A DNA stretch of 64,000 nt from Bin87 sp965232895 (GTDB lineage: Bacteria; Chloroflexota; Dehalococcoidia; Lucifugimonadales; UBA3495). The stretch spans positions 992,001 to 1,056,000 of the forward strand of contig OZ247430.1 in NCBI GenBank assembly GCA_965232895.1, written 5' to 3'. Below the pieces are notes generated by a model. That model worked only from the letters and a program-made list of their open reading frames with translations. It ran no database searches and was not told the origin of the DNA. A program made the translations under genes and the position numbers. Position 1 is the stretch's first letter. Each line of letters begins with the position of its first letter. Below, in pieces: positions 7,963-16,079 of the stretch.

Positions 7963-8365
7963 TCACGCAATCGCCAGCCCCAAATCCCGCGCGGCGGTTT
8001 CCTGCTGCTCGTCCAGCGTTAAGAAAACCAGGTCGGGTGCCAGTTCTGCTAAAGAACAGCGCGGTGGCAAGATGCCATAGTTGAACGGGTTGCAACTGCG
8101 CGATTTGCAAAACCGCCGCCATTTCAGCATCCAGGCGTCGGTTGGGCATAATCCAGCGGACGCTGGAGAGCACGTCGTCGTCAAACGCTCGCCCTTCCAG
8201 CGCGAAAGCGACGCGCATCTCCGCTTCCAGCAGATTGGCGGACAGCAGGTAGCGGAAACTTTCCAGCTTACGGCGCATTGATTCAGCCACCAGATCCTCC
8301 CCGTAAGTAACAGGGAGGAGCGCGGTAGTATCAACGTAGGCTGCGGACTGCCGCGGCGTTGTCAT
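7963..8365 (-). pseudogene. PIN-domain (VapC-like) toxin, frameshifted
   Basis: Reading from the ATG at 8365, the protein starts YVDTTALL (first PIN aspartate) and continues through ANLLEAEM (conserved Glu) to LWHLATALFFS, then the frame is lost at about 8050. The expected PIN ending, LAPDLVFLTLDEQQ...DLGLAIA, is found in the next frame and stops at 7963. In relatives the helix reads DLWHLATAL; here the aspartate position is Gln (PVQLWHL), so the site may already have been inactive. It starts 6 bases after the antitoxin-like gene. A sequencing error could produce the same picture. Confidence 0.7.
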
Positions 8366-8371
8366 GGGCGA

Positions 8372-8557
8372 CTAACCTCGGCGTTCCAAAAACCGTTTCA
8401 AGCCGCCGGGGATGTAAGCGATGGGCCGCAGGGACTCACGCGGTCCCTCTCCGCCAATCAGGATGCCTTGCCGGTGCAGTTCGGCGATACGCCGGTCCAA
8501 GTCGTCGGGTTCCTTAGCCAGAGTCTCTCTGTGCTCGCCCGGGCTTTCGGTGTTCAT
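8372..8557 (-). CDS. antitoxin-like small protein (partner of PIN toxin)
   Basis: 61 aa. Ribosome-binding site GGGAGG lies just upstream on the minus strand. The C-terminal pattern RRIAELHRQGILI...LRPIAYIPGGLKRFLERRG resembles the short C-terminal neutralising tail of antitoxins encoded upstream of PIN toxins. Spacing of 6 bases to the PIN reading frame supports a vapBC-type module. If the toxin is dead, this is an orphan antitoxin. Confidence 0.6.
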   Translation of the reverse strand: MNTESPGEHRETLAKEPDDLDRRIAELHRQGILIGGEGPRESLRPIAYIPGGLKRFLERRG

Positions 8558-8627
8558 AAGATGCCTTCCTCCCGTTATATTATCCGCCGCGCTTCAATTA
8601 TAATCACGTACAGTCGGTGCAACAATT

Positions 8628-9245
8628 ATGCTATCGTCGCTCGTGTGGCTCCGCCGCCTCGCCGGCAGGTTGCTGCCCCCGGCCACGCCCCAGCCGGAGG
8701 ACCGCGAGTCCATCTGGAGCATCTACCGGCGGGACGCCAGGACCTTCTTCCGCCTGGTCAGCCTGCTGTGGCTGGTCGCCCTGGCCTACGTCAGTTTTAA
8801 AACGCTAAATGCACCGGCGGCCCAATGGGAAAGTGCGGCGTCCTGGACATGGTGGCAGACCGCCGGCGACTTTTCCCTCGCCGTGTTGTCCGATTTCAGC
8901 AGCGTTGCCATCGGAATTGCTATACTGGCGATGCTGCTGACCCGCCCGTTGAACTTGTCAGGGGAGTTGCTCATGTCGCTATATCAGGCCATGGTGAACC
9001 GCTTCGTCATTCCCGTCATTGAGAAGCACAGAGACGAGGGCCGTATCGAGGGCCGCGTCAAGGGCCGCGTCGAAGGCCGTGCCGAGGGCCGTGCCGAAGG
9101 CCGTGCCGAGGGCCGTGCCGAGACCAACGCCGCATGGCAGGCGTGGAACCAGCGTCGCGTTGACGCCGAGGCTAGAGGGCTGCCTTTCGACGAACCCCCT
9201 CCCGGCGAACTGCCCGGTGACGATTACGACCAGGTAACTTGCTGA
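8628..9245 (+). CDS. membrane protein with EGR/EGR-like tetrapeptide repeats
   Basis: 205 aa hypothetical. Two hydrophobic segments (about residues 42-58 and 85-105) are followed by ELLMSLYQAMVNRFVIPVIEKHRD, then about eight EGRx units (EGRIEGRVKGRVEGRAEGRA type), then a conserved tail AWNQRRVDAEARGLPFDEPPPGELP. A perfect TATAAT lies at 8599-8604 but without a convincing -35 box. Its TGA overlaps the ATG of the next unit (TGATG at 9243-9247). The anchored, repeat-expanding architecture parallels the gene at 2699. Function unknown. Confidence 0.65.
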   Translation: MLSSLVWLRRLAGRLLPPATPQPEDRESIWSIYRRDARTFFRLVSLLWLVALAYVSFKTLNAPAAQWESAASWTWWQTAGDFSLAVLSDFSSVAIGIAILAMLLTRPLNLSGELLMSLYQAMVNRFVIPVIEKHRDEGRIEGRVKGRVEGRAEGRAEGRAEGRAETNAAWQAWNQRRVDAEARGLPFDEPPPGELPGDDYDQVTC

Positions 9246-9700
9246 TGTCGCTATATCAGGCCATGGTGAACCGCTTCGTCATTCCCGTCATTGAGAAGCA
9301 CAGAGACGAAGGCCGTGCCGAGGGCCGCGTCGAAGGCCGTGTCCAGACCAACGCCGCATGGCAGGCGTGGAACCAACGTCGCGTTGATGCCGAGGCTAGA
9401 GGGCTGCCCTTCGACGAACCTCCTCCCGGCGAACTGCCCGGTGACGATTACGACCAGGTAACTTGCTGATGTCGCTATATCAGGCCATGGTGAACCGCTT
9501 CGTCATTCCCGTCATTGAGAAGCACAGAGACGAAGGCCGTATCGAGGGTCGCGTCGAGGGCCGTGCCGAGGGCCGTGTGGAGGGCCGTGCCGATACCAAC
9601 GCCACATGGAGAGCTTGGAACCAGCGTCGCGTTGACGCCGAGGCTAGAGAGCTGCCTTTCGACGAACCTCCTCCCGGCGAACTGCCCGATGATCGGCAAA
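8973..9700 (+). repeat. tandem triplication of a 224-272 bp segment
   Basis: Near-identical segments starting atgtcgctatatcaggccat occur at 8973, 9245 and 9469. Period differs (272 then 224) only because the internal 12-nt EGRx units vary in number. Each unit carries its own ATG and stop. Confidence 0.9.
9245..9469 (+). CDS. tail-only copy 2 of the EGR-repeat protein
   Basis: 74 aa from the ATG at 9245 (a TTG two codons earlier is also open). It repeats the last third of the preceding protein almost exactly: MSLYQAMVNRFVIPVIEKHRD, then only about three EGR units, then the same AWNQRRVDAEARGLPFDEPPPGELP tail. It lacks membrane segments. The TGATG overlap with the previous stop would allow re-initiation. 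It is a product of tandem duplication rather than an independent family. Confidence 0.55.
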   Translation: MSLYQAMVNRFVIPVIEKHRDEGRAEGRVEGRVQTNAAWQAWNQRRVDAEARGLPFDEPPPGELPGDDYDQVTC

Positions 9701-9726
9701 ACGGCCACCAAACCTACACCCACTAA
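9469..9726 (+). CDS. tail-only copy 3 of the EGR-repeat protein
   Basis: 85 aa from the ATG at 9469. Third tandem copy of the same segment with about five EGRx units and a diverged end (GELPDDRQNGHQTYTH). It overlaps the stop of copy 2 by TGATG. The repeat number differs in all three copies, so the units have expanded or contracted independently since duplication. Confidence 0.5.
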   Translation: MSLYQAMVNRFVIPVIEKHRDEGRIEGRVEGRAEGRVEGRADTNATWRAWNQRRVDAEARELPFDEPPPGELPDDRQNGHQTYTH

Positions 9727-9743
9727 CCAGGTGAACCAACCAG

Positions 9744-10679
9744 ATGACTTACCCACCCCACATCTTTGCCGACAACCCCATCAATCGCGGCGAGGCCGAG
9801 CGCCGCGATGAGGACTGGATACTCCAACAGGCCGCGGATCCGGCCAGCAGGTTCCTACCCTTCCGCAACCTCAACGTGCTGCTGACCGACCAGACCCCAC
9901 CCGAGCTGGGCTGGCTCAGCCCGGCCATACTGCGATCGCCGCCTCCCGAAGCCGAATGGATATTTCTCGGCCTCCTGGACGACGTGGCGCACTTCTCCAT
10001 TGACCTGTCCAAGTCTGCCAATGCGGCCGACCGCGTGGAGGAAGAGACGGGCTGGCGCTTCGAGGACTGTCGCACTGCCGGCGAGACCATGTCCGGCCCC
10101 AACACGGGCCTGCTTTCTCACGCCCGGGCGCAACTGGACTGGAACCTGCGCCACGGGTTCTGCTCGGTGTGCGGCCATGCTACCGACAAGAAACGGGGCG
10201 GCCAGGCGCGCCAGTGTCCCGCCTGCAACGCCCAGCACTTCCCTCGCACCGACCCGGTGGTTATCACTGTAGTTGCCGACGTGGAGCGCGACCGCTGCCT
10301 GCTGGGCCAGTCCCGGGGCCGCCTGCAACGGATGCGCGCCTATTCCGCTCTGGCCGGCTTCATGGACCAGGGTGAGGCCATCGAGGAGGCCGTGGCCCGC
10401 GAGGTCATGGAGGAGGCCGGCATCAAGGTCAAAAACGTCCGCTATCACTCGTCCCAGCCGTGGCCGTTCCCGTCCTCCCTGATGATTGGCTGCCTGGCCG
10501 AGGCCGACACCACCGATATCAACATGGACGACGAGGAGATGACCGACGTCCGCTGGTTTGACCGGTCGGAGGTCCTGCTGGCCCTGGAGGGCCGCAGCGA
10601 GGAGCTGACCGTGCCGGGCCCCATAGCAATCGCCCACCACTTGATCAAGTCGTGGGCCACGGGCGCAATGACTCTGTAG
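9744..10679 (+). CDS. nudC: NAD(+)/NADH diphosphatase NudC
   Basis: 311 aa. Domains in order: N-terminal NudC domain, a zinc ribbon with C140-x2-C143 and C158-x2-C161, and the Nudix hydrolase domain. The Nudix box G205-x5-E211-x7-R219-E-V-M-E-E-A-G-I matches the consensus exactly, and the NudC-specific SQPWPFP is at 237-243. It hydrolyses NAD(H) to NMN(H) and AMP and removes NAD caps from RNA 5' ends in the family. It stands alone between the repeat genes and a zinc-finger gene. Confidence 0.93.
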   Translation: MTYPPHIFADNPINRGEAERRDEDWILQQAADPASRFLPFRNLNVLLTDQTPPELGWLSPAILRSPPPEAEWIFLGLLDDVAHFSIDLSKSANAADRVEEETGWRFEDCRTAGETMSGPNTGLLSHARAQLDWNLRHGFCSVCGHATDKKRGGQARQCPACNAQHFPRTDPVVITVVADVERDRCLLGQSRGRLQRMRAYSALAGFMDQGEAIEEAVAREVMEEAGIKVKNVRYHSSQPWPFPSSLMIGCLAEADTTDINMDDEEMTDVRWFDRSEVLLALEGRSEELTVPGPIAIAHHLIKSWATGAMTL

Positions 10680-10752
10680 TCGCCTTATTGCTGCCCATCC
10701 GGTACCCCGCCGCACACACAGGAATCACCTGACAGCGGCTTGTTGCGCCTCC

Positions 10753-10788
10753 GGTGAGCGATTCCATATTGTGGAATCAACTCTCACC
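10753..10788. promoter_or_regulatory. nested inverted repeat upstream of the zinc-finger gene
   Basis: An outer pair ggtgag/ctcacc encloses a perfect inner pair gattcca/tggaatc with a 5-nt loop. It ends 14 bases before the TTG start of the next gene. It could be an operator or a leader hairpin; no T-tract follows, so a terminator is less likely. Confidence 0.4.
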
Positions 10789-10802
10789 AGAGGTCAGGCA
10801 TC

Positions 10803-11435
10803 TTGATCAGTTGGATCCCGACGGACAGCGTCGCGCTTCTTGCCGCCGAAGAAGCGGAGTGGGTGGAATGGCCCTCGGCGCCGTTTCCTGAGTACACCCA
10901 CGACCGCCTGCGAGAATTTGCACATCACCTGTTGACCGCATCCGGGGGTGACCTGTCGGCCGGACTGCCTGCCCTGAGCAGTTCCGGGCTCTATACACTG
11001 CTGGTTGTCGTCGCACGGGCTGTGGGTGTCGGTGGTGAACCAGCGACGCTGGACCGACGCATTGTGGCCCAATTGCCGGCTGTCGCTCCGGCTTTGCTCG
11101 CCGAGCTGCGCCGCCGTGATTACCGGGGTCTGGGAGACGATCCAACCGGGCCGGTGCGCCGGGGCCGGCTGCTCCAGTTGGTGGGCGCGTTCACGCCCCT
11201 TGCCCCGCTTGGCGCCACATTCCACCAACGCCAGAAAATGGCCGGCGCGTGTCCCTTCTGCGGCGAACCGGCGTCGCTACAGGTTTCGCTACCCGCGGTG
11301 ACCTGGCGTTGCTTCGGATGCGACCGATCCGGCGGCCTTCGCGAATTTGCCGAGTGCCTGCTCACCCGGGCCCTTGACGGCTCGGCGGCCCCAGGACTCC
11401 TTGCTCGCTCGGTGGCCCCGGAACACCTTCTCTGA
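10803..11435 (+). CDS. CHC2-like (primase-type) zinc-finger protein
   Basis: 210 aa using a TTG start preceded by AGAGGT. The N-terminal two-thirds is helical and unrecognised. The C-terminal part has CPFC (C150, C153), a beta segment, WRCFGC (C170, C173) and SGGLREFAE, matching the DnaG N-terminal zinc finger (C-P-F-H...C-F-G-C...GG-D/L), with His replaced by Cys. No TOPRIM catalytic domain follows, so it is not a primase; it may be a nucleic-acid binding module. Its 3' end overlaps the convergent lipoprotein gene by 74 bases. Start codon uncertain. Confidence 0.6.
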   Translation: MISWIPTDSVALLAAEEAEWVEWPSAPFPEYTHDRLREFAHHLLTASGGDLSAGLPALSSSGLYTLLVVVARAVGVGGEPATLDRRIVAQLPAVAPALLAELRRRDYRGLGDDPTGPVRRGRLLQLVGAFTPLAPLGATFHQRQKMAGACPFCGEPASLQVSLPAVTWRCFGCDRSGGLREFAECLLTRALDGSAAPGLLARSVAPEHLL

Positions 11436-13470
11436 CCCAGATCCGGTATCGGGCCCGCTCCATGGTGGCCGGCGCCACCGGCGAGACCGCCACAACCAGC
11501 CGGCCGCCGTCGGCTACCGGCGCGTGCGCAACGTGACCGACGTACTGCTGGCTGCCAGCGTTCCAGCTCAATTCCATCCTCGTCGCCGACGCCGCCGCGC
11601 CGTCCTCGATAACCCACACGATCCAGTCCTGCCGCACCCGGTTGTTAACCAGGACAAACCCGTCCGCCCGCCAGTCCTTGCCATCCGCTCGGCCTCTGTC
11701 CCATGAAAACGCCATGGCGTGCACGCAGGCCCCGATGCCGTGAATGGCGTCGTCGGTCACGTAGTGGAACCGCACCAGCGCATCCTGCCCGGCGTAGTCC
11801 GTCAGCGGAATCGTCACCTCACTCCAACTCGCGGCGCCCGTGTAGCCGTGGCCGTAGCTGTTGCCCAGCGGGTTGGCGTCGGTCGTGCCCTCGGCGGGAA
11901 GCGCTTCCCAGGTCTGCCCGTCATCGGTCGATACCTCGAGGTACAGGTAGTCCCAGTCCGCTTCGATGTCGTACCAGAGATCGAACGACAGCGACGGTTC
12001 CTCGTCGCCTGATGCCACGGCGGGCACCGTCAACTCGCGCGTCAGCGTTGCTGACGTGCCATCGCCGCGGTTGCTCCACCAACACCCGCCTTCCGGCACG
12101 TCCGTGGGCAGTAATTGGGTGACTGCATCACCCTCGAACTGCACGATGGCGTGTCCGCTGGCATCCTTCACTTCGACGTAGTCGACGCCGTATTGGGGCA
12201 GCGATACTTTTGTCCCGTCGTCGCCGGCGCGCTCCGTTCGGGTGATGTCGGCCCCGACGTCCATGCCCGCGTATCCAAAAGGACCCCGGTCGTCGTCGAG
12301 CAGGTTGGCGACCATCCAGTCGGCGAATACGGAGTGGAATCCGGCGGGTTCGCCGGCGGCGGTTTCGGCCTTCCTGTCCGTCAGAAAAGCGTCGACGGCG
12401 GCGATGCCGTTGTACGGCCCGGCCAGGAGATCATGCAGCCTACCCTCGGGGACGTACCGCTCCCGCAGGTAGTGGGCGAACAGGGACGCCGCTCCATAGT
12501 TCAAGCCGATGTCGCTGTCCAGGTCCTTCGGCCAATTGACCAGCGATGCGTTGGGCCGCCGCAGGTAGTACCGCATGCTGCCCGGCGCATACCCCGCCTC
12601 GGTGACGGCCAGCTCGGACAGTCCCTCGTTGAGCCAGGTTGCCTCCGCCGGGTCCGCGTACCAATGGATGGCGTGCTGCAGCTCGTGGGCCAGAACGGTC
12701 AGGTACTCCGGGCTGCCCAGGGGAATTTCCCGCGCGTTGATGTAGATGGCCGGCACGTCGTTGCTGTACGGCTGCACCGACGCCGGATAAGGGTCTGCCC
12801 CCGACACATACCCGCCAACCCCCGGAATTCTCCCGTTGATGATGTGCCCCCGCTGCGGATCGGCGTCGGAACCGGGGGCCGCGCCAAAGGCTGCTGTCAC
12901 CCTCGGGTAGATCTGCGCCTCGACGTCCGACACCGATCGTTGCAGGTCAGCGTCGTCCACATTCAATCCCTGTTCGATCCACCAGTAGGCGTGCTCGGAT
13001 ACTGCGGCCAGGACAAACTCCTTGCTCACCATCCTGCTGCGGGGATAGTCCAGCGTCCAGAAGTTCGTCGTGTACCCGACTTCGGGAAGCCCGTCCGGGA
13101 AACGCGCCGGCGGCGGGTCCGGTTCCACTCCGCCCCAGCGCAGTTGCCGCGCCAACTCCGGCAGATCGCGATCCGGCGGAACCGGGAAATCGGCGGCGAC
13201 CATCACGTCGTCCGGCATGGTTGGTGGGACGACTGCCGCCGGTTCCGTCGAGCGTGGCGGATCTCCGGCATTGCCGACCGTGGGCACGACGCCCGGGGTC
13301 GGTGTTGGGACGGAGACCTGACGGGTCGCCGGCGTCGGCGGAGTAGCCGGCGCAGCGGACGCGCGATCGGGGCCTGGCGTCTCCGATGCGGGAACGTCCG
13401 AGTCGCAGGCCAGTCCGACCAGCAAAAACGCGGCCAACGCCGCGCCTGTAATCAGTTGCGTTATGCCCAT
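11362..13470 (-). CDS. secreted lipoprotein zinc metalloprotease (gluzincin, with immune-inhibitor-A-like C-domain)
   Basis: 702 aa. Lipoprotein signal peptide with lipobox ending at C22 (LVGLAC), then a Pro/Thr-rich linker. The protease signature is H262-E-L-Q-H266 with the third ligand candidate E282 in WLNEGLSEL. The C-terminal region (about 420-650) has WWSNRGDGTSATLTRELTVP and LSFDLWYDIEADWDYLYLEVS, typical of the MAM-like domain of immune inhibitor A (M6) peptidases. It should be a surface-anchored protease for extracellular proteins. The last ~20 residues are repetitive (GPPSEQGVLGPPSRQGPG). Confidence 0.85.
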   Translation of the reverse strand: MGITQLITGAALAAFLLVGLACDSDVPASETPGPDRASAAPATPPTPATRQVSVPTPTPGVVPTVGNAGDPPRSTEPAAVVPPTMPDDVMVAADFPVPPDRDLPELARQLRWGGVEPDPPPARFPDGLPEVGYTTNFWTLDYPRSRMVSKEFVLAAVSEHAYWWIEQGLNVDDADLQRSVSDVEAQIYPRVTAAFGAAPGSDADPQRGHIINGRIPGVGGYVSGADPYPASVQPYSNDVPAIYINAREIPLGSPEYLTVLAHELQHAIHWYADPAEATWLNEGLSELAVTEAGYAPGSMRYYLRRPNASLVNWPKDLDSDIGLNYGAASLFAHYLRERYVPEGRLHDLLAGPYNGIAAVDAFLTDRKAETAAGEPAGFHSVFADWMVANLLDDDRGPFGYAGMDVGADITRTERAGDDGTKVSLPQYGVDYVEVKDASGHAIVQFEGDAVTQLLPTDVPEGGCWWSNRGDGTSATLTRELTVPAVASGDEEPSLSFDLWYDIEADWDYLYLEVSTDDGQTWEALPAEGTTDANPLGNSYGHGYTGAASWSEVTIPLTDYAGQDALVRFHYVTDDAIHGIGACVHAMAFSWDRGRADGKDWRADGFVLVNNRVRQDWIVWVIEDGAAASATRMELSWNAGSQQYVGHVAHAPVADGGRLVVAVSPVAPATMERARYRIWVREGVPGPPSEQGVLGPPSRQGPG

Positions 13471-13494
13471 TGCGGTGCGTCCCCGGCAGGTTAT

Positions 13495-13677
13495 GGCCTT
13501 TTCAAAGTCCCGGATGGCGACCTTTCACCCCGAACTGTCATTCCCGCTTTCGCGGGAATCCATTGAGTTTGAGCATTGATACTTTCGAGACGCTGCTCTG
13601 GTTTGAAGCGCTGGATTCCGGCTCAAGGCCGGAATGACGGTATGGGGTCTCGGCCGGAATGACGGTATGGGGTCTCG
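13495..13677. repeat. palindromic repeat element (core family 1) with 25-bp tandem end
   Basis: Begins ggccttttcaaagtcccgg, as in the element at 33182, and contains the core arms cattcccgctttcgcggga and ggattccggct...ccggaatgacgg. The right end carries a 25-bp unit (ggccggaatgacggtatggg...) repeated in tandem from 13627 and 13652 instead of the matching terminal repeat. It lies between the metalloprotease start and the pth 3' end and holds no gene. Confidence 0.8.
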
Positions 13678-13697
13678 AAACGTCAACACAACCTGAT

Positions 13698-14306
13698 TTA
13701 CGTTGACAGCTCGGCTTGCGGATCCGTGTTGTACCGGTTCATCGCGATGTTGATCCCGTCGGAAAGCAGGCACTCCACCGCATCGGCGGCCCGCTCGATG
13801 GACGCCTTCATCGCCGGTTGCTCCTCGTCCGAGAACCGGCCCAGCACGTGATCCACGCTGCCCGATGTTCCCGGCCCGCCGATGCCGATGCGCAGCCGGG
13901 GGAAGTCGGTGGTGCGCACTGTCCGGATGATGTCCTTGATGCCGTTGTGTCCGGCGTCGGAACCGCGCGCCCGCAGGCGGATGCGTCCCAGCGGCAGCGC
14001 CATCTCGTCGTACACGATGACCAGATCCGCCGGCTTCCCGCCGAACCGCGCCAGCAGGTACCCCACCGACTCGCCGGACAGGTTCATGAAAGTGCGGGGC
14101 TTGGCCAGCACCACCGCCCGGCCCTCGCGATAGCCCTGCCCCAGCGCCGTGGTCCGCCGCCGGTCCTTGACGGCAATGCCCCAACGCTCGGCCAGCAGGT
14201 CCACGCACCCGAAGCCCACGTTATGCCGCGTATCGCGGTACCGCGGCCCGGGGTTCCCCAGGCCGACCACGATAAGGGGGGCTGTGCGTTGTTGCGTTTC
14301 CTCCAT
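13698..14306 (-). CDS. pth: peptidyl-tRNA hydrolase
   Basis: 202 aa from the ATG at 14306, where family homology begins; an in-frame ATG at 14402 would add 32 unrelated residues. Motifs: VVGLGNPGPRYRDTRHNVGF with N18 and catalytic H28, KPRTFMNLSG, VIVYDEMALPLG and DAGHNGIKDI. It frees tRNA from peptidyl-tRNAs dropped from the ribosome, an essential cytosolic function. It is a single gene, convergent to nothing and flanked by a repeat element. Confidence 0.95.
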   Translation of the reverse strand: MEETQQRTAPLIVVGLGNPGPRYRDTRHNVGFGCVDLLAERWGIAVKDRRRTTALGQGYREGRAVVLAKPRTFMNLSGESVGYLLARFGGKPADLVIVYDEMALPLGRIRLRARGSDAGHNGIKDIIRTVRTTDFPRLRIGIGGPGTSGSVDHVLGRFSDEEQPAMKASIERAADAVECLLSDGINIAMNRYNTDPQAELST

Positions 14307-14477
14307 GACGGATACCGGCCGATTAGGTTGCCACGTAGGGGCGGGGATGGCAAGGGTTTCCTTTACTGACGGGAAAAACCGTAAAACTGTCATTCCCAGC
14401 ACAGCGCGGCGATCCCGACAAGGTTGGCGCCAGCCTGGAAATCATATGGTAGTCTGCCTACAAAATAGACGGTTATT

Positions 14478-14510
14478 TAATTGCATTATTTATCGATGCA
14501 TGGTCAATTA
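14478..14510. promoter_or_regulatory. AT-rich upstream region with inverted repeat before the DGQHR gene
   Basis: The ~80 bases before the DGQHR-protein gene are far more AT-rich than the surroundings and contain a 6-bp inverted repeat taattg...caatta spanning 14478-14510. This is the likely promoter/operator region; exact -35/-10 boxes are not clear. Confidence 0.3.
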
Positions 14511-14539
14511 GCCGCAAATTAGTCCGCAAAGGAGACAAA

Positions 14540-15745
14540 ATGATAACGACAATGACAACCCCCGACGTAGACAACCGTCTCGATTTCATCACTCACGCTG
14601 AGAAGTTCCAGCAGGGCGGGCGTAACGTCTATTCTTTCACCGCAACCCTGGGCGAGATCAACAACCTTTTACCCGACCGGGATCCCGAAAACGAGGCGAA
14701 GGTTGCAGATGCCAATCGGGGTCTTACACCGTCTCACGCGTTGAGGATTCAGCGGTACCTCAACGACGATCCGGAATGGCTGGTAAATTCGATCTTGGCT
14801 TATGCCAACCCAGCAGATGTTGAGTTCACTGGAAACCCGTACCCGTACCCGGACGGTTCCCCGCATCCTGATATAGGCGTGCTCAGAATCAACAAAACTG
14901 CGAAAGGTGAAAAGGCTTTGAAAGTGTTCGATGGACAACATCGCCGCCGAGCGATCCGGGATTTGCTGCGTTCCATTGATCTGGACAGTGACGATCCTCA
15001 CATCCAGGACCTTTCCGCCAGCAAAATCCCGGTGCTACTCTACGAGGAGAGCAGCACTGACAAGGCGCGCAAAATGTTCCTGGATCACGGCAAAAGCAAG
15101 TCGACCGAAGCCAACACCAACACACGTTTTAACCAGCAGAACCCGTTCAGCCGAGCTGCCGTCGCGTTGGTAGAAGACCAGGAGTTCGCCAGCAACTTTT
15201 TCCTAGACCGAGTGGAAATGGAACGAACCCAAGTTCCACGGTCTAGCAGCTGCATCATCGCAGTCAACCAACTGGAGCGTGCCGTCAAGAACATTGAACT
15301 GGGGTACAAGGGGCGCTTGAGTCAGGACCGACAATTCCAGTACCACCAAGATGGTCTGGAAACCCTTTACCGGCGTTGCTTGGAGTGGGCGGACGAATTT
15401 ATGCCGCAAGCCCGGCAGGAGTACGACGACCTGTACAACGGCGTGGTCGCCAATTCGGAGATACCGAACCGGCGTTCCGAATCGCTGGCTTACAATGCTA
15501 CCGTCATCCAGGTCCTTGCCGGCTGTTACTACGAATGGCGCAAAGAGCACGATTCCTGGCAACCTCTGGCCGCGTTCATTCGTCAAGCCGACTTTACTCC
15601 AGGTAAGGATGCAAACGAGGGCGCCCTATTTGTGGATGCCGGTTTGGTGCCGCCCAAGGGCATAACGCCTGTGCCGCGGATCCAAGAAGTGACCCGTGGC
15701 ATCGACTATATCGTGGCAAAGGCTGTCGAATTCGCGAAGAAATGA
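14540..15745 (+). CDS. DGQHR-domain (DndB-like) protein
   Basis: 401 aa with a strong AAAGGAGAC site before ATG 14540. The defining motif V-F-DGQHR-RRAI is at residues 131-135, followed by IPVLLYEES and a conserved MFLDHGKSKSTEANTNTRFN segment, as in DGQHR-domain proteins related to DndB, the regulator of DNA phosphorothioation. No dndCDE genes are visible, so it is either an orphan or part of another defence or mobile locus. Base composition upstream is AT-rich, consistent with acquisition by transfer. Its stop overlaps an in-frame ATG of the next small gene's longer version. Confidence 0.75.
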   Translation: MITTMTTPDVDNRLDFITHAEKFQQGGRNVYSFTATLGEINNLLPDRDPENEAKVADANRGLTPSHALRIQRYLNDDPEWLVNSILAYANPADVEFTGNPYPYPDGSPHPDIGVLRINKTAKGEKALKVFDGQHRRRAIRDLLRSIDLDSDDPHIQDLSASKIPVLLYEESSTDKARKMFLDHGKSKSTEANTNTRFNQQNPFSRAAVALVEDQEFASNFFLDRVEMERTQVPRSSSCIIAVNQLERAVKNIELGYKGRLSQDRQFQYHQDGLETLYRRCLEWADEFMPQARQEYDDLYNGVVANSEIPNRRSESLAYNATVIQVLAGCYYEWRKEHDSWQPLAAFIRQADFTPGKDANEGALFVDAGLVPPKGITPVPRIQEVTRGIDYIVAKAVEFAKK

Positions 15746-15804
15746 CCAACCTAAAATGGAAATGTGGCTGGCCGTTGTCGGCCGCTTTGGGTAAGGAGAC
15801 GCTG

Positions 15805-15978
15805 ATGTACACCCGCAAAGATTGGGAAAAGCGCATCCGCATGGAAGCCGCCAGCCAGGCCATTGAGAACACCATCCAAGCGGTAAAAGCAGGGTTAGAC
15901 ACCAAATTTCCGCGCGGCAGCACTCCTACCGAAAGCAGGAGGATTATGCAGAACATCCTGAGATCCGGACGACCCTGA
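15805..15978 (+). CDS. small hypothetical protein following the DGQHR gene
   Basis: 57 aa from the ATG at 15805, chosen because it has GTAAGGAGAC immediately upstream, nearly the same ribosome-binding site as the DGQHR gene. A longer version starts at 15742 with an ATGA overlap with the upstream stop. The protein is basic and helical (YTRKDWEKRIRMEAASQAIE...). No family recognised. Position and shared Shine-Dalgarno suggest it is co-expressed with the DGQHR protein. Confidence 0.5.
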   Translation: MYTRKDWEKRIRMEAASQAIENTIQAVKAGLDTKFPRGSTPTESRRIMQNILRSGRP

Positions 15979-16079
15979 CTGATGTTACGCATAGAGAGTA
16001 ATGTGGCCGCTGTGCTTGCACGGCGGCCAAAGTTTGCTCCGACGCGCCTTCCTAATCGGTCTCCGTCAGGCGCAGTAGT

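Noticed and set aside
8599..8604. TATAAT as promoter of the EGR-repeat gene
   Set aside because: The hexamer is perfect, but no acceptable -35 box lies 16-18 bases upstream, so it is mentioned but not called as a promoter.
10803..11435. DnaG primase
   Set aside because: Only the zinc-finger part matches; there is no TOPRIM or RNA-polymerase domain.
12115..13566. 483-codon plus-strand frame opposite the metalloprotease
   Set aside because: Shadow of a well-supported lipoprotein protease with lipobox and HExxH; no recognisable domain of its own.
14540..15978. Complete dnd phosphorothioation system
   Set aside because: Only a DGQHR-domain protein is present; no DndA, DndC, DndD or DndE candidates are nearby.
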